Shown: in pieces, positions 11,047-22,469 of the stretch
Layout: the number at the start of each line of letters is the position of its first letter
Position numbering within the stretch: position 1 is the stretch's first letter
From: Rhyacophila brunnea
Lineage: Eukaryota > Arthropoda > Insecta > Trichoptera > Rhyacophilidae
Assembly (NCBI GenBank): GCA_022495005.1
Contig: JAGYXB010001569.1
Span: forward strand, 930,001-994,000
DNA: 64,000 bases
Direction of reading: 5' to 3'
The notes under the pieces: generated by a model
What the model was told of the DNA's origin: nothing
The model's database searches: none
Seen by the model: only the letters and a program-made list of their open reading frames with translations
Made by a program: the position numbers and the translations under genes

Positions 11047-11180
11047 TTTAAGCTAGTCAAGTGAAGTTTAAATGATTCAGCAGAAAATTTAAAAACGTTG
11101 TATATAAAAAGTGCTTTTTATCTTGTAATTATTTATGTTCATTATGGAATATCTTTATTATCACCAATTAATAAAAATAT
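11047..11180 (+). repeat. Dispersed repeat L, unit B, resumed after the insertion
   Basis: This continues the repeat L sequence interrupted at 8458 (AGCTAGTCAAGTGAAG onward, matching 4535-4690). Confidence 0.75.
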
Positions 11181-11271
11181 ACACAATAATATGTATGACT
11201 AATTTCTCTTAGTTTAATAATAATCCGAAATGGTTTTATCCGCTCCAAAGGGACATTGTCAACTGGCAAGA

Positions 11272-11700
11272 CGATTCCCCGCGTGTCCGAAAATTTGTAC
11301 GTGTGCAGTTCGCCATATCACACTTCACCATGAAAGTTTGTATCGGAAATATATGGTCGTATATTAATGACCGACCAACCTCTTTGGGTCGTATAGTACT
11401 GGGATAAAATTCTTGTTTAAATAAAACACGGTTCTTGTCGGTTTACGTTAACACTTTATACTGGATTATTTGTTAGGTTAGGTTAGGTTTTCATTCTTGC
11501 AGGAACATTACTGTATCCACGAACAACGCGTATTTTTTTCATCGCGGTGCTATGGAGATGACTGTATAGTATACGGCCATCTATCTCTTTCCGATTAGAA
11601 AGCTCACGGCGAACTGTGTTACGGTGAAATGTAATACGTACAATATACATGTGCCTAACCGTTTCCCCGGTAGGTTCAGTTTTTATCAAACAAGTGGAAT
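11272..11700 (-). mobile_element. Foldback element T with TTAGG centre, unit B copy
   Basis: It matches 4776-5131 but keeps a more complete end (an extra 50 bp or so around GTACGTACAATATACATG). The TTAGG tract lies near 11472-11488. Confidence 0.75.
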
Positions 11701-11852
11701 AATTAATACATTATGTAATATATCATAATATGTTTTACTTTAATTACTTAATACAATGTATGTCGACTTTGGAAATAAAAAAGAGCTTAATCCACACAAA
11801 TAAAATTTTACAGGAGGCATAAAAACGTTTTTGTTATGGTTTTCGGTTAAAG

Positions 11853-11930
11853 TTCGGTCTCGTGATAAAAAGAGATCTCAGCTGGAGAAAAGAGTGATGT
11901 CTGATGACGTCGAAGGCATGAAGCTAAAAG
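11853..11930 (+). pseudogene. RTE-like LINE tail fragment, unit B
   Basis: It matches 5285-5365 (QLEKRVMSDDVEG) and is then cut by the palindromic MITE that starts near 11927. Confidence 0.5.
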
Positions 11931-12085
11931 AGGTGCTGTTAAAACATAGCACTTATTGTAACAGTTACAACTAACTTAATGTAATTGTTACAATTTAATG
12001 TTAATACTTCGATAAAAACCTACTCTAGATAGCTGCCGTAGAGGCCGTAAGCAGTCTTGTGTATAGAATAGATGCGCTGTAGCAC
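11927..12085. mobile_element. Palindromic MITE P, right half
   Basis: It matches the right half of 16408-16706: AGCACTTATTGTAACAGTTACAA, then TAGATAGCTGCCG, then the end TGTGTATAGAATAGATGCGC. The left arm is missing. Confidence 0.7.
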
Positions 12086-12230
12086 AATAATTATGAAATT
12101 TCATCGTAATATTTATTATAAACTTGACTTTTTAAATTAATAATAACAACAATAAAATCCATTTCGAGCAATGTTCTACAGTCTACACAGGTAAAGATTA
12201 GTAATTATTGATGTAGGTATTTAATGTTTT

Positions 12231-12455
12231 CCGATCATGTCCGATCCTAATAAGATCATATGGGCCTCCACACAGTAGAGGTTTGTGATAACAGATTTCG
12301 TTTTTACGAGAAACAGATGTCAGCCACTTGCTCAATCGATTAGGTCCATACTCTGATTACACAAATTTAAAGACAATATGTGTACTTGCCAGACTCAGAA
12401 TTCTAACCTGGAACCCACAACGCTAAACGCCGACGCTTAAGCCGCGCAGCCATCG
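12231..12455 (-). mobile_element. tRNA-derived SINE, full copy before unit C
   Basis: Read on the - strand it has the head GATGGCTGCGCGGCTTAAGC, a degraded B-box region, the body landmark ATGGACCTAAT...GAGCAAGTGG, and the tail TGGAGGCCCATATGATC...GGATCGGACATG. It is the same family as 20625-20853. Confidence 0.8.
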
Positions 12456-13186
12456 TAATATCATCATTCATCATTATACCAGAATAAACCTTTTTATGCT
12501 TAGGTGCAAAAAAAAAATGTTATAATGCGTGGCGTGCCAATAGATTTATTGTTGTAAGGTTAACTTCTATCACTTTCGAACAAAATAATTCCATCTAAAA
12601 TCGAGAGGTCAGAGCTTTTTATTTTTTAAGCTTTCTCTCCTCTGATGCACTAAACAATTTTTCATAAAGTACATCCAGGTTGAGAGGTATTTTTGTTTTC
12701 AAAAAGAGTTTTCTCATTTCATCAACGAAAATTGTTTTCGACCAGAATTCGAGTCAATTTCCAACGTTTGTTACCTATCGGCGGTAGGTACTCGGTGTCC
12801 TTTAAAGTTTGATAATTTTAACAGAAATTTCGGACTGCCAAACGTGGCACCGGTGCCGTAGGTTCACTGCCGCTGAACTACACTATCTTATAATATATTT
12901 ATTACACCACATGCTTTAACATTACTACGATAAAAATAATTTTGCAAAGAACATTAAATTTATTTACTTACTTACTTTATTTGTGCATGGATTAAATAAC
13001 CTACGTATACATAATATTTACCTATTGCATATTTCTACACAAATAATTAATAAGGCGGTATGTAATATTAACAATGACTTGTGCATTGTTCAGTAGCGTA
13101 GCTAGAAATATTAGGACCCTATGCAAGATCCCTAAATGTGTTTTTAAAAATGAAATGCTATTTTATTTTCGTTCATATATTGCAAT

Positions 13187-13900
13187 TAGGGAATCCAATC
13201 CCGAGCCAAAATTCTGATCCCGGGATTTCGGGATTACAATTTGACAATCCCGGGATTGGGATTTTTTTCCATTGTTAATATAAAATTTTTATATTTACAA
13301 ATAACATTGATAAAATCGGTCAAAAATAAATCTAGTATAATTTATACTATTTAAGACATTTATTGTTAATATTGTATACGTTAAATCTTGGAAATACACA
13401 AGTTTAATGTAGTAAATAATATTGTAATATAAATAATAATGTGAATTTAATATGAGATTGCTATTTCTGATAGTAAAGACATAATGAATAGATCAGCGAG
13501 ATTTAAAATAGTAAAGCAAATAATCATGGCGTACTTATGGCCTATCCGCTTCATAAATCTAATTAGTCAGCCAAATATGAAACTGCAGTAAAACGTATGA
13601 TATCATGGTGGAATTACTTTGTTAAAAGTGCGAAGCATTGTGTTTTTACCAATCTTTCTCATTTTTAATAATCTATGTGAAAAAATAAAATGAATCGGCA
13701 ACCTACACATCAAACTTCATTCAAACTCAGTTTATTTCTAATATAGTTATTTTGTATTAAAAGTATTATTTCTGTTATATTTTCCATAAAAATTGATAAA
13801 AAAATCAATCCCGAAATCCCGGGATTATGTTTATAAATCCCGGGATTCATAGGTATCGAAAATAGCTCGGGATCCCGGGATCCCGGGATTGGATTCCCTA
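13187..13900. mobile_element. hAT-type MITE, CCCGGG family, copy 2
   Basis: It has the same site, orientation and target duplication (ATTGCAAT, 13179-13186 and 13901-13908) as copy 1, so it was copied with the unit and not inserted independently. It is 714 bp, with small indels relative to copy 1. Confidence 0.92.
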
Positions 13901-14336
13901 ATTGCAATCAGGCGCACACACAAAAATGGTATGGGGGGATCCATTTCGAAAAATTATCCATAATAATTATTTATTAGGTATTGATTTTTTTTAAGTGGGA
14001 AGTGGGAAATCCTAGCAGTAGCTACTGACTTCCTTGTTTACCCCGCGTGTACTTCCATGTACATACCCAGATAGTCCTCTCCTTCCCGGGTCTTTTCGGA
14101 TGTTACTGTATTAAAAAATCTTTATAATTCCTGCATCAGTGGAAATATGACCTTTTATGGTGGAGCGAGTTAAAAGAAAATATTCTCGACTCCTTTATTT
14201 GAGGTTATATGGATACAATCCCTGGCTTTATTTAACCGATTTTCTCTTACGTATGCTTACATACTGTAGTTTAAATGCTAGAAGATAATATCATTATCTG
14301 GCCACGTATTTTTTTCGACTTCCTGAATACGTGGTG

Positions 14337-14560
14337 TAAATGAGAACTCTGCCATTCCTGGAAACATCCATGGAAACAACCCTGGAAACGGGAGCATCAG
14401 TTGTTTGTTCTCCCGAGGAGCAGAACTCACCTGCCTGTGGTGATGCCAATTGAGAGGGCAATAACTCTGTTCAACCAAATCGCTTCGGATATTGATATAT
14501 TCCACCTACGTGAGGATGAGTATAGGCGGACGTTGTTTTATAAATTCCTAAAAAAGGGTC
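14337..14560 (+). pseudogene. LINE (jockey-like) C-terminal remnant, unit C
   Basis: It is the same as 1905-2125 but has a local rearrangement near 14365-14395, where a short CATGGAAACAACCCTGG-like expansion replaces the usual sequence. Confidence 0.55.
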
Positions 14561-14915
14561 CACTCGCTGCGCTTCCATGCTTTATAATTCATAATTTGTG
14601 TACCTATTACTTTACTTTTCATACTGTTTTTGTGACACTGCGTTTTTAAATGTCATTATTAACGTCTTAAATTTATAATTTGTTATATTCACGGTATCTA
14701 AAATAAATAAATTCGAACATTCACAAGTAGTTATCAAATGCGCGTGGCCTAATTATTGGGTCATACTTATTAGGATCGTTAGTGTCGTCCGCGCTGTTTT
14801 GTCTCTGAGGCCTCGCGTGCCGCAGAATGCAACTAGAGTATAAAAGGTTGTTCGACAGCAAAATCATCAGGGTCCTTACTAATATCCCATTTATCGAAAT
14901 AAATTGTATTTTCTC

Positions 14916-15078
14916 GGGTCCCACGTAAAGAATGACTTAATAAAAGGTTTATATAAGAAAAATACTAGAAAAGAAACTGAGATGGCTGGACTGTGCCACG
15001 GGAGATTTAAAACGCTGGATGGTCCAGGATGGAGGAAGTTTTTGAAGGAGGCCAAGACCCACCAAGGGTTGTGTACAA
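14916..15078 (+). pseudogene. RTE-like LINE C-terminal remnant, unit C
   Basis: It is nearly identical to 3563-3725, with the same convergent position relative to the F-box gene. Confidence 0.65.
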
Positions 15079-15182
15079 ATAATGTTGATAAGAAAATACA
15101 GATTATTATATAATATAGAAGTTTATTATCGCACATAAATACAAGTAAATAATACACAAATTAAAAACAATACAATTGGATA

Positions 15183-15635
15183 TTAAAACCTAATCAATTT
15201 CCTCTTGGGAGCGACGAAATCAGTTTCTTCAGATCTCATTCTCTTTACAGGTCTGCAAAAATTTACGACCGTAGTTTTTTGAAAACCCTTTTCAATAACG
15301 AAAGTCTTCTTTGCAAAGAAAGAAAGGGGAATTCCGCCATTGGTACATTTCTTGGAGGAAACATGTCGACTGTTTGAATTTTTGATACGGGCAATCAGCG
15401 GATCATATCTAGCAATCTTCACATGCTTGCGCATTCTGGTCCGCAAGACTTTATCGCCTTTGATGACATTACTCCACGCGTGATCGACTTCAGAAGCAGT
15501 GAAAAGGCTTCTGGGGTCCAACATCCTGAATATGTTGGATGCTATCTCAACGGGTAGTCTTGAAATCAAGTCGACGGGTCCAGAGACGATACGGGAAGAT
15601 CCCATAACGCATAAAAGTGAAAAGAACGAGTTCAT
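15183..15635 (-). CDS. Small F-box protein, copy C
   Basis: Intact 150-residue frame. Relative to copy A it has D2N, N116K, A130V and N138T; F-box residues 22-68 are identical to copy A. The basic tail keeps KRMR and KRK. The 3' side has the same AATAAA position and the convergent RTE remnant. With copies A and B this makes three open copies differing at five residue positions in all, which means recent duplication or conversion. Confidence 0.8.
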   Translation of the reverse strand: MNSFFSLLCVMGSSRIVSGPVDLISRLPVEIASNIFRMLDPRSLFTASEVDHAWSNVIKGDKVLRTRMRKHVKIARYDPLIARIKNSNSRHVSSKKCTNGGIPLSFFAKKTFVIEKGFQKTTVVNFCRPVKRMRSEETDFVAPKRKLIRF

Positions 15636-15793
15636 TTTGAGATGTCTGTAAAATTAGCTAGATTGAATGATGTAATATAGCGAATTTTGTTATGAATTTT
15701 AAGGGGTTTTGATCTGGTCCATTGAACTCGAACGCTGCTCTTGGAGAATTATGCACTTTTACACGTACATAATTTATTTAATACAAACATAAA

Positions 15794-16098
15794 GTTATTT
15801 TAGAAGAAATCCGTAATCCAATCCACTATTATTGGTTGCTAGGTCCTAACAACTAAATTATTAATATATACGTGCGTTACTATGGAAATTAATATGAGTG
15901 TAGTTTAAGTTAGTCAAGTCAAGTTTATATGATTCAGCAGAAAATTGAAAAACGTTGTATATAAAAAGTGCTTTTTATCTTGTAATTATTTATGTTCATT
16001 ATGGAATATCTTTATTATCATCAATTAATAAAAATATACACAATAATATGTATCACTAATTTCTCTTAGTTTAATAATAATCCGAAATGGTTTTATCA
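15794..16098 (+). repeat. Dispersed repeat L, unit C copy
   Basis: It matches 4436-4740 and has the uninterrupted GAGTGTAGTTTAAG site that is split by the LTR-like element in unit B. Confidence 0.75.
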
Positions 16099-16407
16099 GC
16101 AAGTACCATACAATAATAACATCACGTTTTGCTTACTCTTGAAGAATGAGATTGGCGAGACAGTCAGCACTTTTACGTGTAAACAGTTATTAGGTATCGC
16201 GATATTTCATTATATAGTTATTAGGTATCCGTTTTTTTCAAATCCCTAAAACATTTTTCGGCCGAAAGAACTAAAAATCTCGACTTTTATTGTGAATGGA
16301 ATTTGTTAATTTTCTAGAGAAATCGAAAAAATAATCTCGAAGAAAACAACTATTTTTGATTTCGAGACGAGAATTCTCAGATCTCGAAGAAAATCAAAAC
16401 CTCTACC
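16099..16407. other. Anonymous AT-rich spacer
   Basis: No reading frame or repeat is recognised. It contains alternating TCTCGA and TCGAGA words (16270-16390) that could fold weakly. Confidence 0.4.
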
Positions 16408-16706
16408 TGCGCACCTATTCTATACATAAGACTGCTTTCGGCGGCTACGGAACCTATCTAGGGTAGGTTTTATCGAAGTATAAACACTTATTGTAACAAT
16501 TACAATAAGTTAGCAGTCAAAACTGTCTATTTCGCTGTAAAATTTACCATATCCAATAGAGGTGCTATTAAAACATAGCACTTATTGTAACAGTTACAAC
16601 TAACGTAATGTAATTGTTACAATTTAGTGATAACACTTCGATAAAAACCTACCCTAGATAGCTGCCGTAGAGGCCGTAAGCAGTCTTGTGTATAGAATAA
16701 ATGCAC
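16408..16706. mobile_element. Palindromic MITE P, full copy
   Basis: The ends are inverted repeats of about 70 bp (TGCGCACCTATTCTATACA inward, through GCTATCTAGGGTAGG). The inside has repeated CACTTATTGTAACAATTACA blocks. Relatives are at 11927-12085, 61973-62215 and 63334-63653. No clear target duplication, so the superfamily is undecided. Confidence 0.8.
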
Positions 16707-16859
16707 TGTAGCACAATATTTATGAAATTTCATCGTAATATTTATTATAAACTTAACTTTTTAAATTAATAATAACAACAATAAAATCCATTTCGAGCAA
16801 TGTTCTACAGTCTACACAGGTAAAGATTTATAATTATTGTCGTGGGTATTTAATGTTTT

Positions 16860-17090
16860 CCGATCATGTCCGATCCTAATAAGATCATATGGGCCTCCAC
16901 AGAGTAGAGGTTTGTGATAACAGATTTCGTTTTTACGAGAAATGGATGTCAGCCACTTGCTCAACCGATTAGGTCCATACTCTGACTCATACACAAATTG
17001 AGAGACAATATGACGTGTACTTGCCAGACTCAGAATTCTAACCGGGGACCCACAACGCTAAACGCCGACGCTTAAGCCGCGCAGCCATCG
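16860..17090 (-). mobile_element. tRNA-derived SINE before unit D
   Basis: It is the same family and junction as 12231-12455. The head end is at 17090 and the tail (GATCCTAATAAGATC region) at 16860. Confidence 0.8.
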
Positions 17091-17733
17091 TAATATCATC
17101 ATTCATCATTATACTAGAATAAAGCTTTTTATGCTTAGGTGCCAAAAAAAACAAAAAAAAATGTTATAATGCGTGGCGTGCCAATAGTTTATTGTTGTAA
17201 GGTTAACTTCTATCACTTTCGAACAAAATAATTCCATCTAAAATTGAGAGGTCAGAGCTTTTTATTTTTTAAGCTTTGTCTCCTCTGATCCTCTCTAAAC
17301 AATTTTTCATAAAATAAATCCAGGTTAAGAGGTATTTTTGTTTTCAAAAGGATTTTTCTCATTCCATCAACGAAAGTAATTGTTTTCGACCAGAATTCGA
17401 GTCAATTTCCAACGTTTGTTGCCTATCGGCGGTAGGTACTCGGTGTCCTTTAAAGTTTGATAATTTTAACAGAAATTTCGGACGTGACAAACGTGGCACC
17501 GGTGTCGTAGGTTCACAACCGCTGAACTACACTATCTTATAATATATTTATTACACCACATGTTTTAACATTACTACGATAAAAATAATTTTGCAAAGAA
17601 CATTAAATTTATTTACTTACTTTATTTGTGCATGGATTAAATAACCTACGTATACATAATATTTACCTATTGCATATTTCTACACAAATAATTAATAAGG
17701 GGGTATGTAATGTTTACAATGACTTGTGCATTG

Positions 17734-17751
17734 TAACCTAACCTAACCTAA
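17734..17751. repeat. Interstitial telomere-type tract at a deletion junction
   Basis: TAACCTAACCTAACCTAA replaces roughly 210 bp that are present in unit B (about 6380-6588). Unit sequence resumes directly on both sides. Confidence 0.85.
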
Positions 17752-18097
17752 CAGTAGCTACTGATTTCCTTGTTTACCCCGCGTGTACTTCCATGTACAT
17801 ACATACCCAGATAGTCCTCTCCTTCCCGGGTCTTTTCGGATGTTACTGTATTAAAAAATCTTTATAATTCCTTAGTTAGAAGCCGGCTTGATAGTGGGTA
17901 GATTGTTTGGGCCCCGCATCAGTTGAAATATTATCTTGTATGGTGGAGCGAGTTGAAAAGATATTTTTGAGACTCCTTTATTTGAGGTTATATGGATACT
18001 ATTATAGTATATTTATATTATTATATTTAATCAACTGACTTTTTCTTAGGTATGCTTACATACTGTAGTAAGATAATATCAATATTTGGCCACGAAT

Positions 18098-18335
18098 TTT
18101 TTTCGACTTATGCGTGATGTAAATGAGAACTCTGCCATTCTTGGTAGTATTGACTTGTGTGTCCCTGAAACTAAGTATCAGTTCTTAGTTCTGTCGAGGA
18201 GCAGAACTAACCTGCCATTGGCATCAGCCAATTGGGAGGGCAATAACTCTGTTCAATCAAATCACTTCAGATGTTGATATATTCCACCCACGTGAGGATG
18301 AGCATAGGTGGACATTGTTTTATAAATTTTTAAAA
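18098..18335 (+). pseudogene. LINE (jockey-like) C-terminal remnant, unit D
   Basis: This copy keeps more of the upstream motif (NENSAILGSIDLCVPE before RSRTNLP), then shifts frame into RAITLFNQI...DIF...REDE. It is the best unit copy for judging the family. Confidence 0.6.
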
Positions 18336-18594
18336 TAGGGTCCACTTGGTGTGCTTCCATGCTTAATAATTTATATTTTTTAATTATTATTTACTAATTA
18401 TTAGGCCATACTTATTAGGATCGTTAGTGTCGTTCGCGCTGATTTGTCTCTCAGGCCTCACGTGTCAGCAACCGGAGTTGAAAACGCTGTTCGACAGCAA
18501 AATCATCAGGGTCCTTACTAATATCCCATTTATCGAAATAAATTGTATTTTATCGGGTTGGACACGAGAAAATACAATTTTGTAAGTGTAAAGA

Positions 18595-18722
18595 ATGACT
18601 TAATAAAAGGTTTATATAAGAAAATACTAGAAAGGAAACCGAGATGGCTGTGCCACGGGAGATTTAAAACGCTGGATCGTCAAGGATGGAGGAAGTTTTT
18701 GAAGGAGGCCAAGGGTTGTAGT
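18595..18722 (+). pseudogene. RTE-like LINE C-terminal remnant, unit D
   Basis: It reads RKPRWL...FKTLDRQGWRKFLKEAK in nearly one frame, the clearest match among the units to the RPKIRWLD...DRWRELLEEAK tail at 38333-38827. Confidence 0.7.
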
Positions 18723-18835
18723 GTCATAAAAATAATGTTGATAAGAAAATACAGATTATCATATTATAATATAGAAGTTTATTGTCACCATAAATACAAA
18801 TAATAATACACAAATAAAAACAACACAATTGGATA

Positions 18836-19287
18836 TTAAAACCTAATCAACTTACTCTTGGGAGCGACGAAATCAGTTTCTTCAGATCTCATTCTCTTTG
18901 CAGGTCTGCAAAAATTGACGACCGCAGTTTTTTGAAAACCCTTTTCAATAACGAAAGTCTTCTTTGCAAAGAAAGACATGGGAATTCCGCCATTGTTACA
19001 TTCATTGGAGGAAACATGTCGACTGTTTGAATTTTTGATTCGGGCAATCAGTGGATCATATCTAGCAATCTTCACATGCTTGCGCATTCTGGTCCGCAAG
19101 ACTTTGTCGCCTTTGATGACATTACTCCAGGCATGATCGACTTCAGAAGCAGTGAAAAGGCTTCTGGGTCCAACATCCTGAATATATTGGATGCTATCTC
19201 AACGGGTAGTCTTGAAATCAAGTCGACGGGTCCAGAGACGATACGGGAAGATCCCATAACGCATAAAAGTGAAAAGAAGGAGTCCAT
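18836..19287 (-). pseudogene. F-box gene copy D, frameshifted
   Basis: Homologous over the full 150 codons, but one G is missing from the GGGG run at 19166-19168, just after LDP of the F-box (codon 41). The N-terminal part therefore ends after 71 residues in a wrong frame, and the C-terminal 87 residues are open in the original frame. Extra changes include NE for KK near residue 95, an M for L at 104 and S for R at 145. S145 removes the RxL motif. Confidence 0.88.
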
Positions 19288-19760
19288 TTTGAGATGTCTG
19301 TAAAATTAGCTAGATTTAATGATGTAATTTAGCGAATTTTGTTATGAATTTCAAGGGCTTTTGATCTGGTCCATTGAACTCGAACGTTGCTCTTGGAGAA
19401 TTATGCACTTTTCCACGTACATAGTTTACGACATTTTATTAATGGATTACTATTTTATTTTCATTGTGGAATATTTTTAATTAATAAAAATATACACAAT
19501 ATGTATTACTAATTGTATTTCTCTTAGTTTAATATAATAATTCGAAATGGTTTTATCCGCTCCAAAGGGGCACTGCCAACTGGTGAGGTGTATCCTCGGT
19601 GGGTTCAGTTATTATTAAACAAGTGGAATTAATACATAATAAATATAATATTGTGTTTTACCTTAACTATACAATGTATGTCGACTTTGGAAAGGAAAAA
19701 GGGAGTAATCGACACAAATCAAATTTTACAGAAGGCACAAAAACGTTTTCGTTATGGTTT

Positions 19761-20624
19761 TCGGGCAAAAGTTAAAATACAAAATAGACAAACTTGAAGT
19801 GCATGACAATTAATAACTTGGTTTTTATATCTTTAATCTGATATTAATTATTGAGCTAATTTAAAAAAATTATGGTTAAGTCGTTTTTCCTACTTCACTT
19901 CCTTCTTTTTGTTTTTAAAATGCTAGCTATATTTAGATAACAAATCGGCATTTGCAGCTTACATCCTGTGGACACAACGTGTATGAAATTTAATAAAACC
20001 CCAATTTTAGGTAGTTTTGAGAAAAATGAGAAAAAACTCATATCTATTAAATCTGTGAACTTTATGTATCCATTTATTATTTATTCGTACATTTTAAAGA
20101 GTATTTTGGCTTATCCGTTTTAGGGGTATTTTAAAAGCACACTTAACAATTTTAGCGGGTTTTGAAATTCACCATAATTTTTAATCATACGTATTGACGG
20201 TTTTTGGCGTTTTTTTAAAGTTCAATCTTTGGCCATCATCATATGGGTAACAAAAATATCCGTCTAAATACATATTATTATCTACCTCAAAAATTTTCAA
20301 AAACCGTTTTAAGGGGACTTGAAACTAGGCGCTCCTTTAGTCGTGTGCAACGTTATCATGTAATGATGCAATAAAACATATTTTGAAAAAACTGAGGGTT
20401 ACGCCCTTTTTTTCTTTCTACAGTCAAATTGTCCACCAAGACAGTAAAACATTAAAATATTTTGTGTTAAACTTTAATTATCTTTTGAGTATACAAATAA
20501 TTTATTAACACGTTTTATACTCATTAAAAATACTATATTTGTTGTTTTTCATTATTATTGATCTATCCGTTTCTTCTGTCTATTGATAATATGAAATTAT
20601 TTTATATATATATATAAGTTTACA
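19761..20624. other. Unassigned AT-rich region
   Basis: No reading frame, repeat family or RNA gene that I can support. It ends in a (TA)n run at 20604-20616. Confidence 0.4.
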
Positions 20625-20853
20625 CCCACGGTGGCCGCGCGGCTTAAGCGTTGGACTATCACGCCGTGGGTTCGAATCCTGGGTCTGGCAAGTACACATA
20701 TTGTTTTTCAATTTGTGTGTGAGTCAGGGTATGGACCTAATAGGTTGAGCATGTGGTTGACATCCATTTCTCGTAAAAAACAAAATCTGTTAATACAAAC
20801 CTCTACTCTGTGGAGGCCCATATTATGATCCTATTAGGATCGGACATGGTCGG
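20625..20853 (+). mobile_element. tRNA-derived SINE, best preserved copy
   Basis: An A-box-like TGGCCGCGCGG and a perfect B box, GGTTCGAATCC (about 20669), lie in a tRNA-like head that ends TGGGTCTGGCAAGTACAC. The body landmark is TATGGACCTAATAGG...GAGCATGTGG. The tail is TGGAGGCCCATATTATGATCC...GGATCGGACATGG. RNA polymerase III transcription is expected for the family; mobilising LINE unknown. Confidence 0.88.
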
Positions 20854-21454
20854 AAAAAAATTGATAATATGATGCAGAAAATACTGTCGTTCTGAAAATT
20901 CAGATTTCCCCGTAGACATGTAAAGATTTTCTTTCCACATAATAAATTAAAATTATCTTTGAAAATTTCTCAGTATTGAAATAACGTGATGTTTTCAGCG
21001 CGGGAAATCCTTGTGTAAATTAGAAACAAAAAGACTACCAACTTGACTAATTACGAACATTATTAACGGTGTCATATTCTGTAAGATAAAATTCAGAGAA
21101 TATAGATAAATCCAATGTTAACATTGTACGTGCGCAATTAATACTACGATTATTAGGTATACTATATCATTTCAAAGTATATTATTACTTAATAATATAT
21201 ATGTGAGCATTTTCTTTGCGAGATAAATGGTGCTGTCTGACTTTGAATGCGGAAGCTACTTCAAAAATATTCATTCATCCTACCTAATTACCTACGATTT
21301 GTAAGTAGGTATAATAAATTTACATCATAAATTATTAATTCAAGACGATTATACATAGTAAATATCATTTCATACAATTTTCCTCATTACTAAGGATGGC
21401 GTAACTAAAATTACAGGCTTTTCCAACAACATCCTTCCATCTAGCTAGAACGAT
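20854..21454. other. Unassigned AT-rich region
   Basis: Nothing coding or repeated is recognised within the window. Confidence 0.4.
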
Positions 21455-21800
21455 GGTGCGCTGGTCATGTTAAATCAGTCGCTTCCACTGAAATGCGCAC
21501 ATCCTCGCAACCTCACGCTTTCGACGTCACCAGAGATCACTTTTTTCTCCAGCTGAGGTCTCTTTTTACCACGCGACCGAAGAATTGAAGATCGTGTCTC
21601 TAGCAATTGGATCAGGGACGTTGTTTGCTTAATTCAGTCGCTTCTGAAAGGCGCACATCCTCGCAACCTCACGCCTTCGACGTCACCAGAGATCACTCTT
21701 TTCTACAGCTGAGATCTCTTTTTACCACGCGACCGAAGAATCGAAGAACGTGTCTCTAGCAGTTGGACCAAGGACGTTGTTTGCTGCCAAGCTCTTCTTG
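21455..21800 (-). pseudogene. RTE-like LINE tail, tandemly duplicated
   Basis: Two direct copies of about 150 bp (21478-21630 and 21631-21790) share TCACCAGAGATCAC, ATCTCTTTTTACCACGCGACC and GGACGTTGTTTGCT. On the - strand one frame gives SILRSRGKKRSQL, then KRVISGDVEGVR, the RTE tail pattern. Not functional. Confidence 0.65.
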
Positions 21801-21949
21801 TACTGACATATTATTATTCTATTCTATCGGATTCGATGAAAATCCAGTTTTCAACAGCGAATAGAGATTGAAAATATAACCGTTAAGACGACCCCTTTTT
21901 AGTGGTTTCTTGCGCTGCTTCGATTGTTTTCCATTAATAAACTTATTAA

Positions 21950-22150
21950 CATCATCATCATCATCAGCCTGAGTCTATCCACTGCTGGATGAAAGCCTCT
22001 TCAAGCTGCTTCCACTTCGCTCGGTCCTTTGCGTTGCGTTGCCACGTACTTCCGCAGAACTTTATCATTTCATCGATCCAGCGGCCTCTAGGTCTACCTA
22101 GGACGTTTTGTACCTCTTGGATACCACTGGATGACAAAATTTGTCCAACG
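21950..22150 (-). pseudogene. RTE-like LINE C-terminus with (ATG)n tail
   Basis: The - strand reads LGRPRGRWIDEMIK...WQRNAKDRAKW, then EEAFIQQWIDSG and a stop, followed at once by a CAT/ATG microsatellite (21951-21966). This is the same end as at 23588-24036. It is a 5'-truncated insertion. Confidence 0.8.
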
Positions 22151-22469
22151 AATGTCTCTTCTTCGAGCTTCATGAAATGAAAACTTATTATAGTAGACAA
22201 TAAACATAATAAAACTAGTCCTTTTCCTACTTGGCCCCAACTGACATCTACATGATATAACAAATTACAAAGTTTGTTTGTTCAATTTACCTGCCAATTC
22301 CAATTTTGAATTTTCACGACAGATAAAGTTTGCATATTTTGAAGTAAATTTCCATTTCTTTTATTTGACTTGGCTATCAGAGTTATTTTTATTTCGATAT
22401 GTTGTAATATGCCATATGCCTAGATACAGATATTTGATTTTTTTCCTAAATCAAAACAATGAATCTCCT

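Larger units (their letters stand above)
5893..12230. repeat. Duplicated F-box unit B
   Basis: It starts abruptly after the hAT remnant, at sequence matching position 170 of unit A, and lacks a preceding SINE. It has no MITE at the site occupied in A and C, and it alone carries the 8459-11042 insertion. The stretch 5893-6898 is anonymous unit sequence with nothing coding that I recognise. Confidence 0.85.
12456..16098. repeat. Duplicated F-box unit C
   Basis: It is nearly identical to unit A from the SINE junction through repeat L, including the MITE at the same site. It has one F-box copy only and lacks the internal duplication of unit A. The stretch 12456-13186 is anonymous. It diverges at about 16098, where the others continue into element T. 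Confidence 0.85.
17091..19760. repeat. Duplicated F-box unit D (diverged)
   Basis: It has the same order as the other units but many substitutions and indels, so it is the oldest or least converted unit. It lacks the MITE because its site region is deleted (see 17734-17751). After the F-box pseudogene it runs into degraded repeat sequence to about 19760. Confidence 0.8.
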
